Assembly (NCBI RefSeq): GCF_002162035.1
Contig: NZ_CP021138.1
Location: 868,001 to 932,000, forward strand
DNA length: 64,000 nucleotides
Origin: Sulfuriferula sp. AH1
GTDB lineage: Bacteria; Pseudomonadota; Gammaproteobacteria; Burkholderiales; Sulfuriferulaceae
Direction of reading: 5' to 3'
Positions 48,896 through 57,915 of the stretch are shown piece by piece (the stretch's first letter is position 1; each line of letters opens with the position of its first letter). A model generated the notes under the pieces. It searched no databases and was not told the origin of the DNA. It saw only the letters and a program-made list of their open reading frames with translations. The translations under genes were made by a program, and so were the position numbers.

Positions 48896-49702
48896 TTATT
48901 CTATGAAATGGCCGATGCGGCTGAGGTCGTCAAAATTCCACCAGATCATGAATGCGCGGCCGACGATGTTACGATCGGGCACGAATCCCCAATAACGGCT
49001 GTCGTTGCTGCTGTCGCGGTTATCACCCATCATGAAATAGTAGCCTTGAGGTACTTTACAGGTAAATCCTTCGTCATTGTAATCACAATTCTGGCGGTGA
49101 GGGAACTGGCTATCAACCTGATCCACAAACACGGTAGGCATTTCTGGCTGAATCAGGATCTTATGGGTATGTGTGCCCAGTTTCTCCAGATATTGATTGG
49201 CGCTGACGGCGTTCAAGCCGCTGGCGACGTAGCTATAGATGCCATCCTTTTGCTGGGAGACAGGATGGCCGTTAATGGTGAGTTTCTTGTTGCGGTAGGT
49301 GACGACATCGCCAGGCACGCCGATAACGCGCTTGATGTAGTCAAGGCTAGGATCCTGCGGATAGCGGAAGACCATGACATCGCCGTTTTTCGGCTGGCTG
49401 ACTTCGATGATCTTGGTGTTGATTAGAGGAATGCGGATACCGTAGGTGTACTTGTTGACCAGTATGAAGTCGCCGACCAGCAGGGTCGAGAGCATGGAAC
49501 CGGACGGAATCTTGAACGGCTCCACCAGAAACGAGCGCAACATGAAGACCGCCAGAATCACCGGGAAGAAGCTCTTGGCATATTCCGCCAGTACTGGCAT
49601 TTTGTCATCGCTGGCACGTTTCGGCTTGAAAAAGACGCTATCAATCAGCCAGATCAGGCCGGTGGTTACCAATGCAACAAACATGATCAATGCGAAATTC
49701 AT
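48896..49702 (-). CDS. lepB: Signal peptidase I
   Basis: This 268-residue membrane protease removes signal peptides from secreted proteins. Two N-terminal membrane segments are followed by the catalytic Ser69 in PSGSM and Lys124 in DYIKRVIGVPGD. The box-E stretch GDNRDSSNDSRYWGFVP is clear. It follows lepA after 25 bases. Confidence 0.96.
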   Translation of the reverse strand: MNFALIMFVALVTTGLIWLIDSVFFKPKRASDDKMPVLAEYAKSFFPVILAVFMLRSFLVEPFKIPSGSMLSTLLVGDFILVNKYTYGIRIPLINTKIIEVSQPKNGDVMVFRYPQDPSLDYIKRVIGVPGDVVTYRNKKLTINGHPVSQQKDGIYSYVASGLNAVSANQYLEKLGTHTHKILIQPEMPTVFVDQVDSQFPHRQNCDYNDEGFTCKVPQGYYFMMGDNRDSSNDSRYWGFVPDRNIVGRAFMIWWNFDDLSRIGHFIE

Positions 49703-49727
49703 TTGTTTTGCCTTTATGTGCTAGAGG

Positions 49728-51521
49728 TTATTTGTCGCCGATTTGCAGGATTGCCAGGAAGGCTTCTTGGGGTATCTCGACGTTGCCGACTTGTTTCATG
49801 CGCTTCTTGCCGGCTTTTTGTTTTTCCAGCAATTTGCGTTTACGGCTGATGTCGCCGCCGTAACACTTGGCCAATACGTTCTTGCGCAACGCCTTGACGT
49901 TCTCGCGCGCAATGATCTGTGCGCCGATGGCTGCCTGGATGGCGACATCGAACATCTGGCGCGGGATGAGTTCACGCATCTTGGACGCCAGTTCGCGGCC
50001 TTTATACTGACTGGTGGCGCGGTGCACAATGAGCGAGAGCGCATCCACTTTTTCGCTGTTGACGAGAATATCCAGTTTGACCAGGTCGGCAGCGCGGAAT
50101 TCCTTGAAGTCGTAGTCTAGCGAAGCATAACCCCGAGTTGCTGACTTTAGCCTGTCGAAGAAGTCCATCACCACTTCATTCATCGGCATGTCGTAATTGA
50201 GCATGACCTGCCGGCCCATGTATTGCATGTTGGTTTGCGAACCGCGTTTCTGCGTGCACAACGTCATCACATTGCCGAGGTATTCCTCCGGCACCAGAAT
50301 GGTAGCGGTGATGATAGGCTCGCGGATTTCTTCGATCTTGGACAGATCGGGGAGCTTGGACGGGTTTTCGATCTCGATGACTTCGCCGTCCTTCATTACG
50401 ATCTGGTAGATCACGGTGGGGGCGGTGGTGATGAGATCCATATCGTACTCGCGCTCGAGGCGTTCCTGTACGATTTCCATGTGCAGCAAGCCTAAAAAGC
50501 CGCAGCGGAAACCGAATCCCAAGGCCTGGGATACTTCCGGCTCGTACTGCAACGAGGCATCGTTGAGCTTGAGTTTTTCCAGCGCATCGCGCAGGGCATC
50601 ATAATCGTGCGATTCGACCGGATACAGGCCGGCGAACACCTGCGGCTTGATTTCCTTGAAGCCGGGCAGCGCTTCGCTGGCCGGATTGGCGTCCAGGGTC
50701 ACGGTGTCGCCTACCTTGGCGGCTTTCAGTTCCTTGATGCCGGCAATGATGAAGCCGACGTCGCCGGCGGACAACTCCGGCCGCGGCCGTGCTTTGGGAG
50801 TGAATACGCCGATTTGTTCGGTCAGATACACGGCATTGGTTGCCATCAGGCGGATTTTCTGTTTGGGCTGGATTTTGCCGTCCATCACCCGTACCAGCAT
50901 CACCACGCCGACATAGTTATCGAACCAGGAATCGATAATCAGCGCTTTCAGCGGGGCGTCGGGATCGCCTTTGGGCGGCGGAATCCTGGCAATGACAGCT
51001 TCAAGCACATCCTCGATGCCCAGTCCGGTCTTGGCTGAAGCACGGACGGCATCGCTGGCTTCGATGCCGATAATGTCTTCGATTTCCTGAATAACGCGTT
51101 CCGGTTCGGCGGAGGGTAAATCGATCTTGTTGAGTACCGGTACGACTTCTACGCCCAGCTCGGTCGCGGTATAGCAGTTGGCGACAGTCTGTGCTTCGAC
51201 CCCTTGCGATGCGTCCACCACCAGCAGAGCGCCCTCGCAGGCAGACAGGGAACGGCTGACCTCGTAAGAGAAATCGACGTGTCCCGGGGTGTCGATCAGA
51301 TGCAGCTGATAGGTCTGGCCGTCACGCGCCTTGTATTCCAGCGCGGCGGTCTGTGCCTTGATGGTAATGCCGCGTTCACGTTCCAGATCCATGGAGTCGA
51401 GCACTTGCGCTTCCATTTCCCGGGCGGACAGGCCGCCGCACAACTGGATGATACGGTCGGCCATGGTGGATTTGCCGTGATCGATATGCGCGATAATGGA
51501 AAAGTTACGTATGTTTTTCAT
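49728..51521 (-). CDS. lepA: Elongation factor 4 (LepA)
   Basis: This 597-residue translational GTPase can back-translocate ribosomes or assist 30S assembly. The P-loop [13 protein letters not shown] starts near residue 11, then [18 protein letters not shown] and NKID; the C-terminal domain unique to LepA ends with the conserved basic [14 protein letters not shown]. No ribosome site precedes the ATG; the U tract of a terminator-like hairpin ends only five bases upstream. Confidence 0.97.
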   Translation of the reverse strand: MKNIRNFSIIAHIDHGKSTMADRIIQLCGGLSAREMEAQVLDSMDLERERGITIKAQTAALEYKARDGQTYQLHLIDTPGHVDFSYEVSRSLSACEGALLVVDASQGVEAQTVANCYTATELGVEVVPVLNKIDLPSAEPERVIQEIEDIIGIEASDAVRASAKTGLGIEDVLEAVIARIPPPKGDPDAPLKALIIDSWFDNYVGVVMLVRVMDGKIQPKQKIRLMATNAVYLTEQIGVFTPKARPRPELSAGDVGFIIAGIKELKAAKVGDTVTLDANPASEALPGFKEIKPQVFAGLYPVESHDYDALRDALEKLKLNDASLQYEPEVSQALGFGFRCGFLGLLHMEIVQERLEREYDMDLITTAPTVIYQIVMKDGEVIEIENPSKLPDLSKIEEIREPIITATILVPEEYLGNVMTLCTQKRGSQTNMQYMGRQVMLNYDMPMNEVVMDFFDRLKSATRGYASLDYDFKEFRAADLVKLDILVNSEKVDALSLIVHRATSQYKGRELASKMRELIPRQMFDVAIQAAIGAQIIARENVKALRKNVLAKCYGGDISRKRKLLEKQKAGKKRMKQVGNVEIPQEAFLAILQIGDK

Positions 51522-51526
51522 TCAAT

Positions 51527-51550
51527 AAAAAAGGCACACGCTGTGTGCCT
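51527..51550 (-). terminator. Intrinsic terminator after the glutaredoxin-like gene, abutting lepA
   Basis: On the minus strand AGGCACAC (51550-51543), loop AGC and GTGTGCCT (51539-51532) form an 8-bp stem followed by six U (51532-51527, the first pairing in the stem). It lies 24 bases past the glutaredoxin-like stop and 5 bases before lepA, so it separates the sigma-E locus from the lepA-lepB-rnc unit unless it is read through. Confidence 0.75.
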
Positions 51551-51574
51551 GAAGCAGCTTGATAATCACCGATT

Positions 51575-51832
51575 TTAACGGATTTTTGCCAAATAAGCAG
51601 TAAACACGGCTTCGTCCAGAAAATAATGGCAGATTTCCTCTCCATTCGCATCGGTCAGGACCGGGATCAGCGTGCCATAGCGTTCTTCCAGCAGCGGATC
51701 CGTATCGATATCGATTTCGCTGATTTGCAGGCCAAACTGCTGCTGGTAGGGCTGCAGTTTGGCGAGCAGGTCATGGCACAGGTGGCAATAGCGCCGCAAA
51801 TAAACGGTCAGTTGTAATGGGTTTGTCGGCAT
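51575..51832 (-). CDS. Glutaredoxin-like small thioredoxin-fold protein
   Basis: This 85-residue protein has a thioredoxin-like fold with a CHLC redox motif at residues 16-19 near the N terminus (YLRRYCHLCHDLL) and the cis-Pro region in TLIPVLTD. It matches the DUF836/glutaredoxin-like family often found between mucD and lepA in betaproteobacteria. Its ATG overlaps the mucD stop by one base. A role in periplasmic or cytoplasmic thiol chemistry is unproven. Confidence 0.85.
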   Translation of the reverse strand: MPTNPLQLTVYLRRYCHLCHDLLAKLQPYQQQFGLQISEIDIDTDPLLEERYGTLIPVLTDANGEEICHYFLDEAVFTAYLAKIR

Positions 51833-53208
51833 TATTCTATTTGTAATGGCACATAGAGCGTTGTGTCTTCGCGTTTTATCAGCAGCGCAATGCTGCTGTT
51901 TTTGCGTACATTTGCGATGACGCTATTGAATTGTTCGACGCTGGTTATGCTGATATTGCCGACCCCGATTATGATATCGCCAGGCTGGATACCTGCACGG
52001 GCCGCTATGCCATCGCTATCTTCCACCGCAATGCCATGGCTGATGCCTAATTGTTCCAGTGTGGGCTTGTCCAGATTGCTGAGAACCAGGCCTATCCTGT
52101 TTGGCGTTTTACCCATTTTTGCGGGTTTCCCGGCTACGCTTTTAGGTTCGCTGGCTTCGCCGAGGGTGACTGACATATCCACTGTCGCCCGATTGCGCCA
52201 TACTTGCAGTTTGGCGTTGCTGCCGGGTTTGGCAGCGGCAACCAGGCGGGGTAACTCGATGGAGCGGTTGATGAGCTGACCATTGAATTTGAGGATGACA
52301 TCCCCGACCTTGATTCCCGCTTTGGTCGCAGGGCTGTCCTTTTCCACTTCCGACACCAGTGCGCCTTCCGGTTTGTTTAAACCAAACGCATTGGCAGTGC
52401 CGGCGCTGACGTCCTGGATGACCACGCCCAATCTGCCGCGTCGTACCTTTCCTTGCGTTTTGAGCTGATCGGCGACTTGCATCGCGACGTCAATCGGAAT
52501 GGCGAAGGACACGCCCATATAACCACCTGAGCGCGAGAATATCTGCGAGTTGATGCCGACCACTTCACCTTTCATATTGAACAGCGGGCCGCCCGAGTTG
52601 CCGGGATTGACGGCGACGTCGGTCTGGATGAAAGGCACGTAGTTTTCACTTGGCAATGACCGGCCCGTGGCACTGACGATACCGGCAGTGACCGAGTTTT
52701 CAAAGCCGAATGGCGAGCCGATGGCGATGACCCATTCCCCGGCCTGGAGCTGCTGCGAGTCGCCGATAGGCACTTTGGGTAAATTGCTGGCGCTGATTTT
52801 AATCAGCGCGATATCCGAACGTGCGTCGGTACCGATGACTTTGGCCTTGAATTCCCTGCGGTCGGTAAGCTTTACCGTGACCTCATCCGCCCCATCCACA
52901 ACATGTGCGTTAGTCAGGATGTAGCCGTCACTGCTGATAATGAAACCCGAGCCGCCGCTGCGTACCGGTATTTCACGATTGTTTCCCTGAGCGGCGGGCG
53001 GCGGCATGAAGCGGCGAAAGAAGTCGAACATGTCGTCATCGGGAAAGCCGCTAAACTGGTTGCGTTGTTTGATGAGCTGCGTGGAGGTGATGTTGACGAC
53101 GGAAGCACCGTGCTGTTTGACCAGTTCGGTAAAGTCGGGAAGATCCTTGGCAAAAGCAGAAAAACTCAAATTAAATAAAAACAACCCGATAAGCAGCAAC
53201 CTTTTCAT
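51832..53208 (-). CDS. mucD: MucD/DegP-type periplasmic serine protease
   Basis: This 458-residue HtrA-family protease degrades misfolded periplasmic proteins. A signal peptide (about 20 residues) is followed by the protease domain with H102 (LTNAHVVDG), D132 (ARSDIALIKI) and S205 (NPGNSGGPLF), then two PDZ domains (about 265-355 and 375-455). The rpoE locus position makes MucD the best name; the sequence would also fit DegQ/DegP. Its ATG overlaps rseC (ATGA). Confidence 0.93.
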   Translation of the reverse strand: MKRLLLIGLFLFNLSFSAFAKDLPDFTELVKQHGASVVNITSTQLIKQRNQFSGFPDDDMFDFFRRFMPPPAAQGNNREIPVRSGGSGFIISSDGYILTNAHVVDGADEVTVKLTDRREFKAKVIGTDARSDIALIKISASNLPKVPIGDSQQLQAGEWVIAIGSPFGFENSVTAGIVSATGRSLPSENYVPFIQTDVAVNPGNSGGPLFNMKGEVVGINSQIFSRSGGYMGVSFAIPIDVAMQVADQLKTQGKVRRGRLGVVIQDVSAGTANAFGLNKPEGALVSEVEKDSPATKAGIKVGDVILKFNGQLINRSIELPRLVAAAKPGSNAKLQVWRNRATVDMSVTLGEASEPKSVAGKPAKMGKTPNRIGLVLSNLDKPTLEQLGISHGIAVEDSDGIAARAGIQPGDIIIGVGNISITSVEQFNSVIANVRKNSSIALLIKREDTTLYVPLQIE

Positions 53209-53696
53209 AATTTCATTTCCTTAAGCACAAAAATATCTGAACGAACGGAACGTAAAACAACTGGTTGATATTGCGGATCATTTCCTGCCTTGCGGCTAAA
53301 ACGGAAGAGCCAGAATGCGCCGATCATGAATCCTGCTGCGGCGCCTGCGATGGATGCCAGATCCTGATTCTGAGAGGGGACGAGATAAGCCGCCAGCGTG
53401 GCGCCGATAAACACCAGCAGCAGCGGCAGTACATAAACTGCTGCAGAGCCACGTAATACTGCACCGTCGGCGATGCCGATGATGACTTCGTCGCCTATCC
53501 GGGTGCCGATGGGATCGATGACACGGTATTGTTTGGCTTTAAGTGTAAAAAGCTGTCCGATCTTGTCGGCGCCGCAGCCGCCGGCACTGGCTTCGCCGCT
53601 GCTGCTGGCACAACTGCTGCAAGAAGCGCCGGACATAGGCTCAACCAATGCTGCACCTGATTCGGTTGCTATGATGCGGGCCTGCATCTCTATCAT
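53205..53696 (-). CDS. rseC: RseC/MucC-type sigma-E regulator
   Basis: This 163-residue membrane protein has the RseC cysteine cluster (C26, C29, C41 in SGASCSSCASSSGEA and GGCG), a short beta region (YRVIDPIGTRIGDEVIIGI) and two membrane helices (about 86-104 and 112-132). RseC modulates sigma-E and has links to redox or Rnf/Rsx systems. Start ATG 53696 overlaps the rseB stop (ATGA); the long in-frame upstream extension lies inside rseB and is not real. Confidence 0.87.
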   Translation of the reverse strand: MIEMQARIIATESGAALVEPMSGASCSSCASSSGEASAGGCGADKIGQLFTLKAKQYRVIDPIGTRIGDEVIIGIADGAVLRGSAAVYVLPLLLVFIGATLAAYLVPSQNQDLASIAGAAAGFMIGAFWLFRFSRKAGNDPQYQPVVLRSVRSDIFVLKEMKL

Positions 53697-54652
53697 TTTG
53701 ATGATTCCAGATTGAGATTGTCTGCCATCATCATTAGTGTGGCGGCGGGGACTTCGCCCAAGGCCGTGACCTGATATATGCCTACCGGCCGTGCATACAA
53801 ACTCATCATGCCCTGGCTGGACAAGCCACGCGGCGGATTGCTGCCGAGCTGATCCAGCGGTTCGATAAATAAGGAGACAGTGGCGAGCCCATCGGTGTAT
53901 ACCTGATGGATGATGTCTTGCGGTTTGCCTGGCAGGTCGCGCTGGGTTTCCATGGCCAGATAAAAACCATCCGGCAATTTGCCGATGCGCCAGTGGGTTT
54001 GCACCTGAACTTCCCTGCTGGGCACGGTGACCGGTTTCTTGTCGGCGAAGCCGGATTGAAATTGCTGGCGGGCAGGAGCCTGGCCGATATCGACCTGAGT
54101 GAAAGTGAACTGGGCGACAGCCTGCTGTTTGGAATCCAGTTTTACCAGTTTGAGTAACAGGCCGGTCGCAGTATCCGCCCATAACGCGTAGCCGTAGCGG
54201 TAATCGTCGCGGGGAATCAGGCTGATGCCGAAGCTGTCATGGTCGGCGATATATGTGTGTCCCAGTGGTTTCAGGGTGTATAGCGTAGTGAGTGTGGCGG
54301 CCGATGCTGGCAGCATGGCCGGGAAAAACTTGTGGTACTGGTGCCGTTCCACCTTTACTTGGTTGCCATCGGGAATGTAGCAGTAGACCGCATCGTTTAC
54401 ACGCACAAAGGCATGTGGCGGACCGGAGAGCGCATCCAGTTTGGTTAGTTCGCTGCCATTATCCCGGCGATGTGAAATATGGGAGATTTCCACGCTGTCG
54501 TCGTGCTGATAAATGTAAGTACCGTCATAGGTCAATTGTTGGGTGGCTTTGGCGACATGGCTTAACCAGGCATTGAGATTTGACGGACTGTCGATACTTG
54601 CTGCGCTAGCGGGTAAACTCAGGAAAGCCACCCACACCAACCATAATCTCAT
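53693..54652 (-). CDS. rseB: Periplasmic sigma-E regulator RseB/MucB
   Basis: This 319-residue periplasmic protein binds RseA and shields it from proteolysis until lipid or misfolded LPS is sensed. A signal peptide (MRLWLVWVAFLSLPASAAS, about 19 residues) is followed by the LolA-like domain (LTYDGTYIYQHDDSVE, EVERHQYHK-like region) and the C-terminal MucB domain (GLSSQGMMSLYARPVG). It overlaps rseA by four bases. Confidence 0.93.
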   Translation of the reverse strand: MRLWLVWVAFLSLPASAASIDSPSNLNAWLSHVAKATQQLTYDGTYIYQHDDSVEISHISHRRDNGSELTKLDALSGPPHAFVRVNDAVYCYIPDGNQVKVERHQYHKFFPAMLPASAATLTTLYTLKPLGHTYIADHDSFGISLIPRDDYRYGYALWADTATGLLLKLVKLDSKQQAVAQFTFTQVDIGQAPARQQFQSGFADKKPVTVPSREVQVQTHWRIGKLPDGFYLAMETQRDLPGKPQDIIHQVYTDGLATVSLFIEPLDQLGSNPPRGLSSQGMMSLYARPVGIYQVTALGEVPAATLMMMADNLNLESSK

Positions 54653-55173
54653 CGGCTACGCTCCGTAGTCACCTGATAGGCAGCATTTACAAAGGGAGAG
54701 GATGCGCCTGGCGAATAATCGCGGTGCGCCGCAATAAAGTCGGCCAGTTGCACTTGATCGATTTTATCCTGTTGCATTTGCGCTGCCGCGAGCGCGGGGG
54801 CGGGAACGGAGGAAGCAGTGGGTAAATTCAGTGCGCTCCAGGCGACCAGCATGACTGCAGCGAGGGATGCCGCCATCGGCATGGCATATTTGGTGACGCT
54901 GCGTTTATGCTGCGGGGCAAGTACTGTGGGTTCATCTGTCAGCAGGTGATTGACCCTGGCTACCAGATTGCTGGTGGTAAACGGTGTCTGGCGCAGAATG
55001 TCGCCTATCATGTGGTAGGTTTCCCACTGCGACTGACAGTGGGCATCCTGCTTGTATCTTTGAATAAGCTGGTTTAGGGCCTTGTCGTCAAGTTCGCCGT
55101 CCATGCCTGCGGAGATAAATCCGTCCAGGTCGTCTTCGCTACCGTTAAGTTGTCGTTGGGCTGTAGTGTGCAT
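54649..55173 (-). CDS. rseA: Anti-sigma-E factor RseA
   Basis: This 174-residue single-pass membrane protein holds sigma-E inactive. The cytoplasmic N-terminal domain (ISAGMDGELDDKALNQLIQR, WETYHMIGDILR) is the sigma-binding region, a membrane helix spans about residues 97-115 and the rest is periplasmic, ending in the RseB-binding part. ATG 55173 is preferred because TAAGGAAT lies upstream and spans the rpoE stop; 55191 is an alternative. RseP, the protease that should cut it, is encoded at 5.4 kb. Confidence 0.88.
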   Translation of the reverse strand: MHTTAQRQLNGSEDDLDGFISAGMDGELDDKALNQLIQRYKQDAHCQSQWETYHMIGDILRQTPFTTSNLVARVNHLLTDEPTVLAPQHKRSVTKYAMPMAASLAAVMLVAWSALNLPTASSVPAPALAAAQMQQDKIDQVQLADFIAAHRDYSPGASSPFVNAAYQVTTERSR

Positions 55174-55184
55174 AATCGTATTCC

Positions 55185-55784
55185 TTACCATCTGGTATCC
55201 AGGTTTGTGCCTAGTATGGGCCGTAATTTCGCGGCGATAGCTTCCCGTGCCCGAAAAATACGGGATCTTACCGTACCGATGGGGCAACCCATGGTCTCGG
55301 CAATTTCTTCATAACTTAAACCTTCCATTTCACGTAATGAAATGGCAGTGCGTAAATCTTCCGGCAAGGCAGCCATTGCATCATTGACTACTTTTGCGAC
55401 TTCTTTCGACAATAATTCGTTTTCCGGCGTATTCAGATCCTGTAAACCTGTCGCATCTTCGAAGCCTTCGGCTTCTTCTGCATCGAACTCGGTCGATGTC
55501 GGTGCGCGACGCCCGCGGGCCATCAAATAGTTTTTGGCGGTATTGATACCGATACGATACAGCCAGGTATAAAACGCCGCATCGCCGCGAAACGTCGGCA
55601 ATGCCCGATAAGCTTTGATAAACGCTTCCTGCGCAATATCTTCGACCTCGTGCGGGTCACGTACGAAGCGCGACAACAAGCGGGTCAAACGCCTTTCATA
55701 CTTCGTTACCAGCAGATTGAATGCGCGCTTATCGCCACGTTGCACTCGTTCTACCAGTTGTTGATCGATGTCACGATCATTCAT
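55185..55784 (-). CDS. rpoE: RNA polymerase sigma-E factor
   Basis: This 199-residue ECF sigma factor (RpoE/AlgU type) directs envelope-stress transcription. Region 2 (AFNLLVTKYERRLTRLLSRF, DIAQEAFIKAYRALPTF, FYTWLYRIGINTAKNYL) and region 4 (LPEDLRTAISLREMEGLSYE, CPIGTVRSRIFRAREAI) are clear. It is the first gene of the rpoE-rseA-rseB-rseC-mucD unit and has a candidate sigma-E promoter upstream. Confidence 0.96.
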   Translation of the reverse strand: MNDRDIDQQLVERVQRGDKRAFNLLVTKYERRLTRLLSRFVRDPHEVEDIAQEAFIKAYRALPTFRGDAAFYTWLYRIGINTAKNYLMARGRRAPTSTEFDAEEAEGFEDATGLQDLNTPENELLSKEVAKVVNDAMAALPEDLRTAISLREMEGLSYEEIAETMGCPIGTVRSRIFRAREAIAAKLRPILGTNLDTRW

Positions 55785-55858
55785 CGTGCGTATTCATCCC
55801 TGAATTTTGTATGGGTGACAGTAATATAACACTGTATCACCTGCTGTTATTTGGTAAT

Positions 55859-55887
55859 ACAGACTGTCGTATTGCTCATTTAGTTCA
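55859..55887 (-). promoter_or_regulatory. Candidate sigma-E autoregulatory promoter of rpoE
   Basis: Reading the minus strand, TGAACTA (55887-55881) resembles the sigma-E -35 element GGAACTT and GTCTGT (55864-55859) the -10 element TCTGA/GTCTAA; the spacer is exactly 16 bases. It lies 75 bases before the rpoE ATG. RpoE operons are classically self-activated from such a site; other sigma-70 promoters may coexist. Confidence 0.5.
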
Positions 55888-55916
55888 ATCGCCGGGTTGC
55901 ATATAAATCGGGCAGT

Positions 55917-55946
55917 AAAAAAAAGCGGCGTATAAACGCCGCTTTT
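55917..55946 (-). terminator. Intrinsic terminator after the DsrE-family gene
   Basis: On the minus strand AAAAGCGGCGT, loop TTAT, ACGCCGCTTTT form an 11-bp perfect stem (55946-55936/55931-55921) followed by a total of eight U to 55917. It ends the DsrE gene's transcript 18 bases past its stop and insulates rpoE. Confidence 0.9.
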
Positions 55947-55963
55947 CCCGTTAAGCTTGTTGC

Positions 55964-56332
55964 TTAGTAGCACAAGGTAACAACATCTTCATCCATAGCT
56001 TGCTGGATAACATAAGCGCCGCCAACGGTTTCTTCGATTTCAGGGATCAGATCGTGACCCCAGAGTTCCAAGGTCGGGGTGCAAACCTTGAATTTAACGC
56101 CGGCTTCGTGTGCGTCTTTGATAAATTCGTACACGCTCTTAGGAGAGCCTTCCTGCACAAACAGTTTTTCAGCGAAGCCTTTAACAGCCAATTCGCCGGC
56201 ACGTGCAGTCAGAATCACTTCAACTTCGTATTCCATTGCAGCAGCTACGGTAGCCTGGAAAAATGGCGCGCCCAGTTCCGAGCCGTTCGCTGGATCGGTA
56301 TTTACCATCATAATCATTAGCTTGTCAGCCAT
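55964..56332 (-). CDS. DsrE-family protein
   Basis: This 122-residue small soluble protein has the DsrE/F-like fold pattern (KLMIMMVNTDPANGSELGAP, VEVILTARAGELAVKG) with Cys84 in KVCTPTLELWG and a second Cys121 next to the C terminus. DsrE-type proteins transfer sulfur in sulfur oxidation or tRNA thiolation via a conserved Cys; whether this one does is unknown. It is monocistronic, with its own terminator downstream and an 88-base gap to gltX upstream. It suits a sulfur-metabolising host. Confidence 0.8.
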   Translation of the reverse strand: MADKLMIMMVNTDPANGSELGAPFFQATVAAAMEYEVEVILTARAGELAVKGFAEKLFVQEGSPKSVYEFIKDAHEAGVKFKVCTPTLELWGHDLIPEIEETVGGAYVIQQAMDEDVVTLCY

Positions 56333-56420
56333 CTTTATCTCCTAAGTTAAATAAAAGCTTGAGTCTGATTACGTCAAAAAAGACGGTCGATTATAGCAAT
56401 AAAAAGTTAATAAGACGATG

Positions 56421-57824
56421 TTAATTTACTAATTTTGCCAGTTGCTGCTGTAAGCGTTGCACTACCGTGGTTTGTCCAATTAATGCCAGCGTGGCGTCAA
56501 TGCCCGGCGTTTGGGGAACGCCGGCAACGATGACGCGCAAGGGCATGGCGATTTTGGGCATCTTCAATCCCGAGTCGGCGACGACGGATTTGATGGCGGC
56601 GCTGATCGCTTCGCGCGTCCATTCGATGCGGGCAAACTGCTCGGCAAGCTGCTGCAGCGCAGGCAGTGTCTCTTCGGTAACATGCTGCTCCAGCAATTCC
56701 GCGGTGGGGTCGATGTAGCGGTAAAACAGATGCGCCGCATCGGCCAGCTCGACCAGCGTGCTGACACGCTCTTTCAGCAACTGCATGACTTCCGGAAGCG
56801 CGGGGGAGGCTGACAGCGGGCCGATCTGTTGTTCCATGAACGGACGTACAAGCGTTGCGAGCCGCTCGTTGTCGGCTGTTTTCAGATATTGTTGATTGAT
56901 CCACAGCAGTTTTTCCGGATTGAATTTGGCAGGCGAACGGCTGATGGCTTCAAGATTGAACCATTCAACGAATTGCGTCATGCTGAACACCTCTTCGTCA
57001 CCATGTGCCCAGCCGAGGCGGGCCAGATAGTTCAGCAAGGCTTCGGGAAGGAAACCTTCCTCCAGATATTGCATCACGCTGACGGCGCCATGGCGTTTGG
57101 ACAGGCGCTCGCCATCCGCACCCAATATCATCGGCACGTGTCCGTATAGCGGCACGGTGGCGCCGAGCACCTTGAGGATATTGATCTGACGCGGTGTGTT
57201 GTTGACATGGTCATCACCGCGAATCACATGGGTGATGTGCATGTCCCAGTCATCGACCACGACGCAGAAATTATAGGTCGGCGTGCCGTCGGGCCGGGCG
57301 ATGATCAAGTCATCGAGCTCGGTATTGCTGATTTCTATCGTGCCCTTGACCAGATCGCGCCAGGCGACGCTGCCTTCGACAGGGTTCTTGAAGCGAACTA
57401 CCGGTTGTACGCCGCTGGGGATGGCGGGCAGCGTCTTGCCCGGCTCCGGGCGCCAGCGCCCGTCGTAGCGCGGCTTCAATCCGGCGGCGCGCTGCTGTTC
57501 GCGCATGATCTCGACTTCTTCCTTGCTGGCATAGCAATGATAGGCATGGCCGGATGCCAGCAGTTGCGCCAATACTTCCTTGTAGCGCGGCATGCGCTGC
57601 ATTTGATAAAACGGACCTTCGTCGTAATCCAGATTGAGCCAGCTCATGCCTTGCAATATGGCTTCGACGGATTCAGGAGTGGAACGTTCCAGATCGGTGT
57701 CCTCTATACGGAGGATGAAGGTACCTGCATTGTGGCGTGCAAATGCCCAGGAAAAGAGTGCGGTGCGCGCGCCGCCGATGTGCAGATAACCGGTCGGGCT
57801 GGGGGCGAAACGAGTGCGGATCAT
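56421..57824 (-). CDS. gltX: Glutamyl-tRNA synthetase
   Basis: This 467-residue class I synthetase charges tRNA-Glu. The HIGH-type motif is [14 protein letters not shown] (10-23) and the KMSKS-type motif [12 protein letters not shown] 57824 ([12 protein letters not shown]) is the family N terminus; the longer in-frame start at 57887 falls in the upstream terminator. Length matches the discriminating bacterial form. Confidence 0.97.
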   Translation of the reverse strand: MIRTRFAPSPTGYLHIGGARTALFSWAFARHNAGTFILRIEDTDLERSTPESVEAILQGMSWLNLDYDEGPFYQMQRMPRYKEVLAQLLASGHAYHCYASKEEVEIMREQQRAAGLKPRYDGRWRPEPGKTLPAIPSGVQPVVRFKNPVEGSVAWRDLVKGTIEISNTELDDLIIARPDGTPTYNFCVVVDDWDMHITHVIRGDDHVNNTPRQINILKVLGATVPLYGHVPMILGADGERLSKRHGAVSVMQYLEEGFLPEALLNYLARLGWAHGDEEVFSMTQFVEWFNLEAISRSPAKFNPEKLLWINQQYLKTADNERLATLVRPFMEQQIGPLSASPALPEVMQLLKERVSTLVELADAAHLFYRYIDPTAELLEQHVTEETLPALQQLAEQFARIEWTREAISAAIKSVVADSGLKMPKIAMPLRVIVAGVPQTPGIDATLALIGQTTVVQRLQQQLAKLVN

Positions 57825-57867
57825 GGTGTGTGCAGTACTATCAATAAAAATGAATCTGAATAAAGAA

Positions 57868-57896
57868 CCGGGATGAATAAGCTGCATTCATCCCGG
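57868..57896 (-). terminator. Intrinsic terminator after tldD
   Basis: On the minus strand CCGGGATGAAT (57896-57886), loop GCAGCTT and ATTCATCCCGG (57878-57868) form an 11-bp perfect stem followed by the U-rich TTCTTTATT. It lies 19 bases after the tldD stop and 43 bases before gltX, so gltX likely has its own promoter overlapping this region or upstream read-through. Confidence 0.8.
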
Positions 57897-57915
57897 CTAT
57901 AGGACGAGCGGTAGT

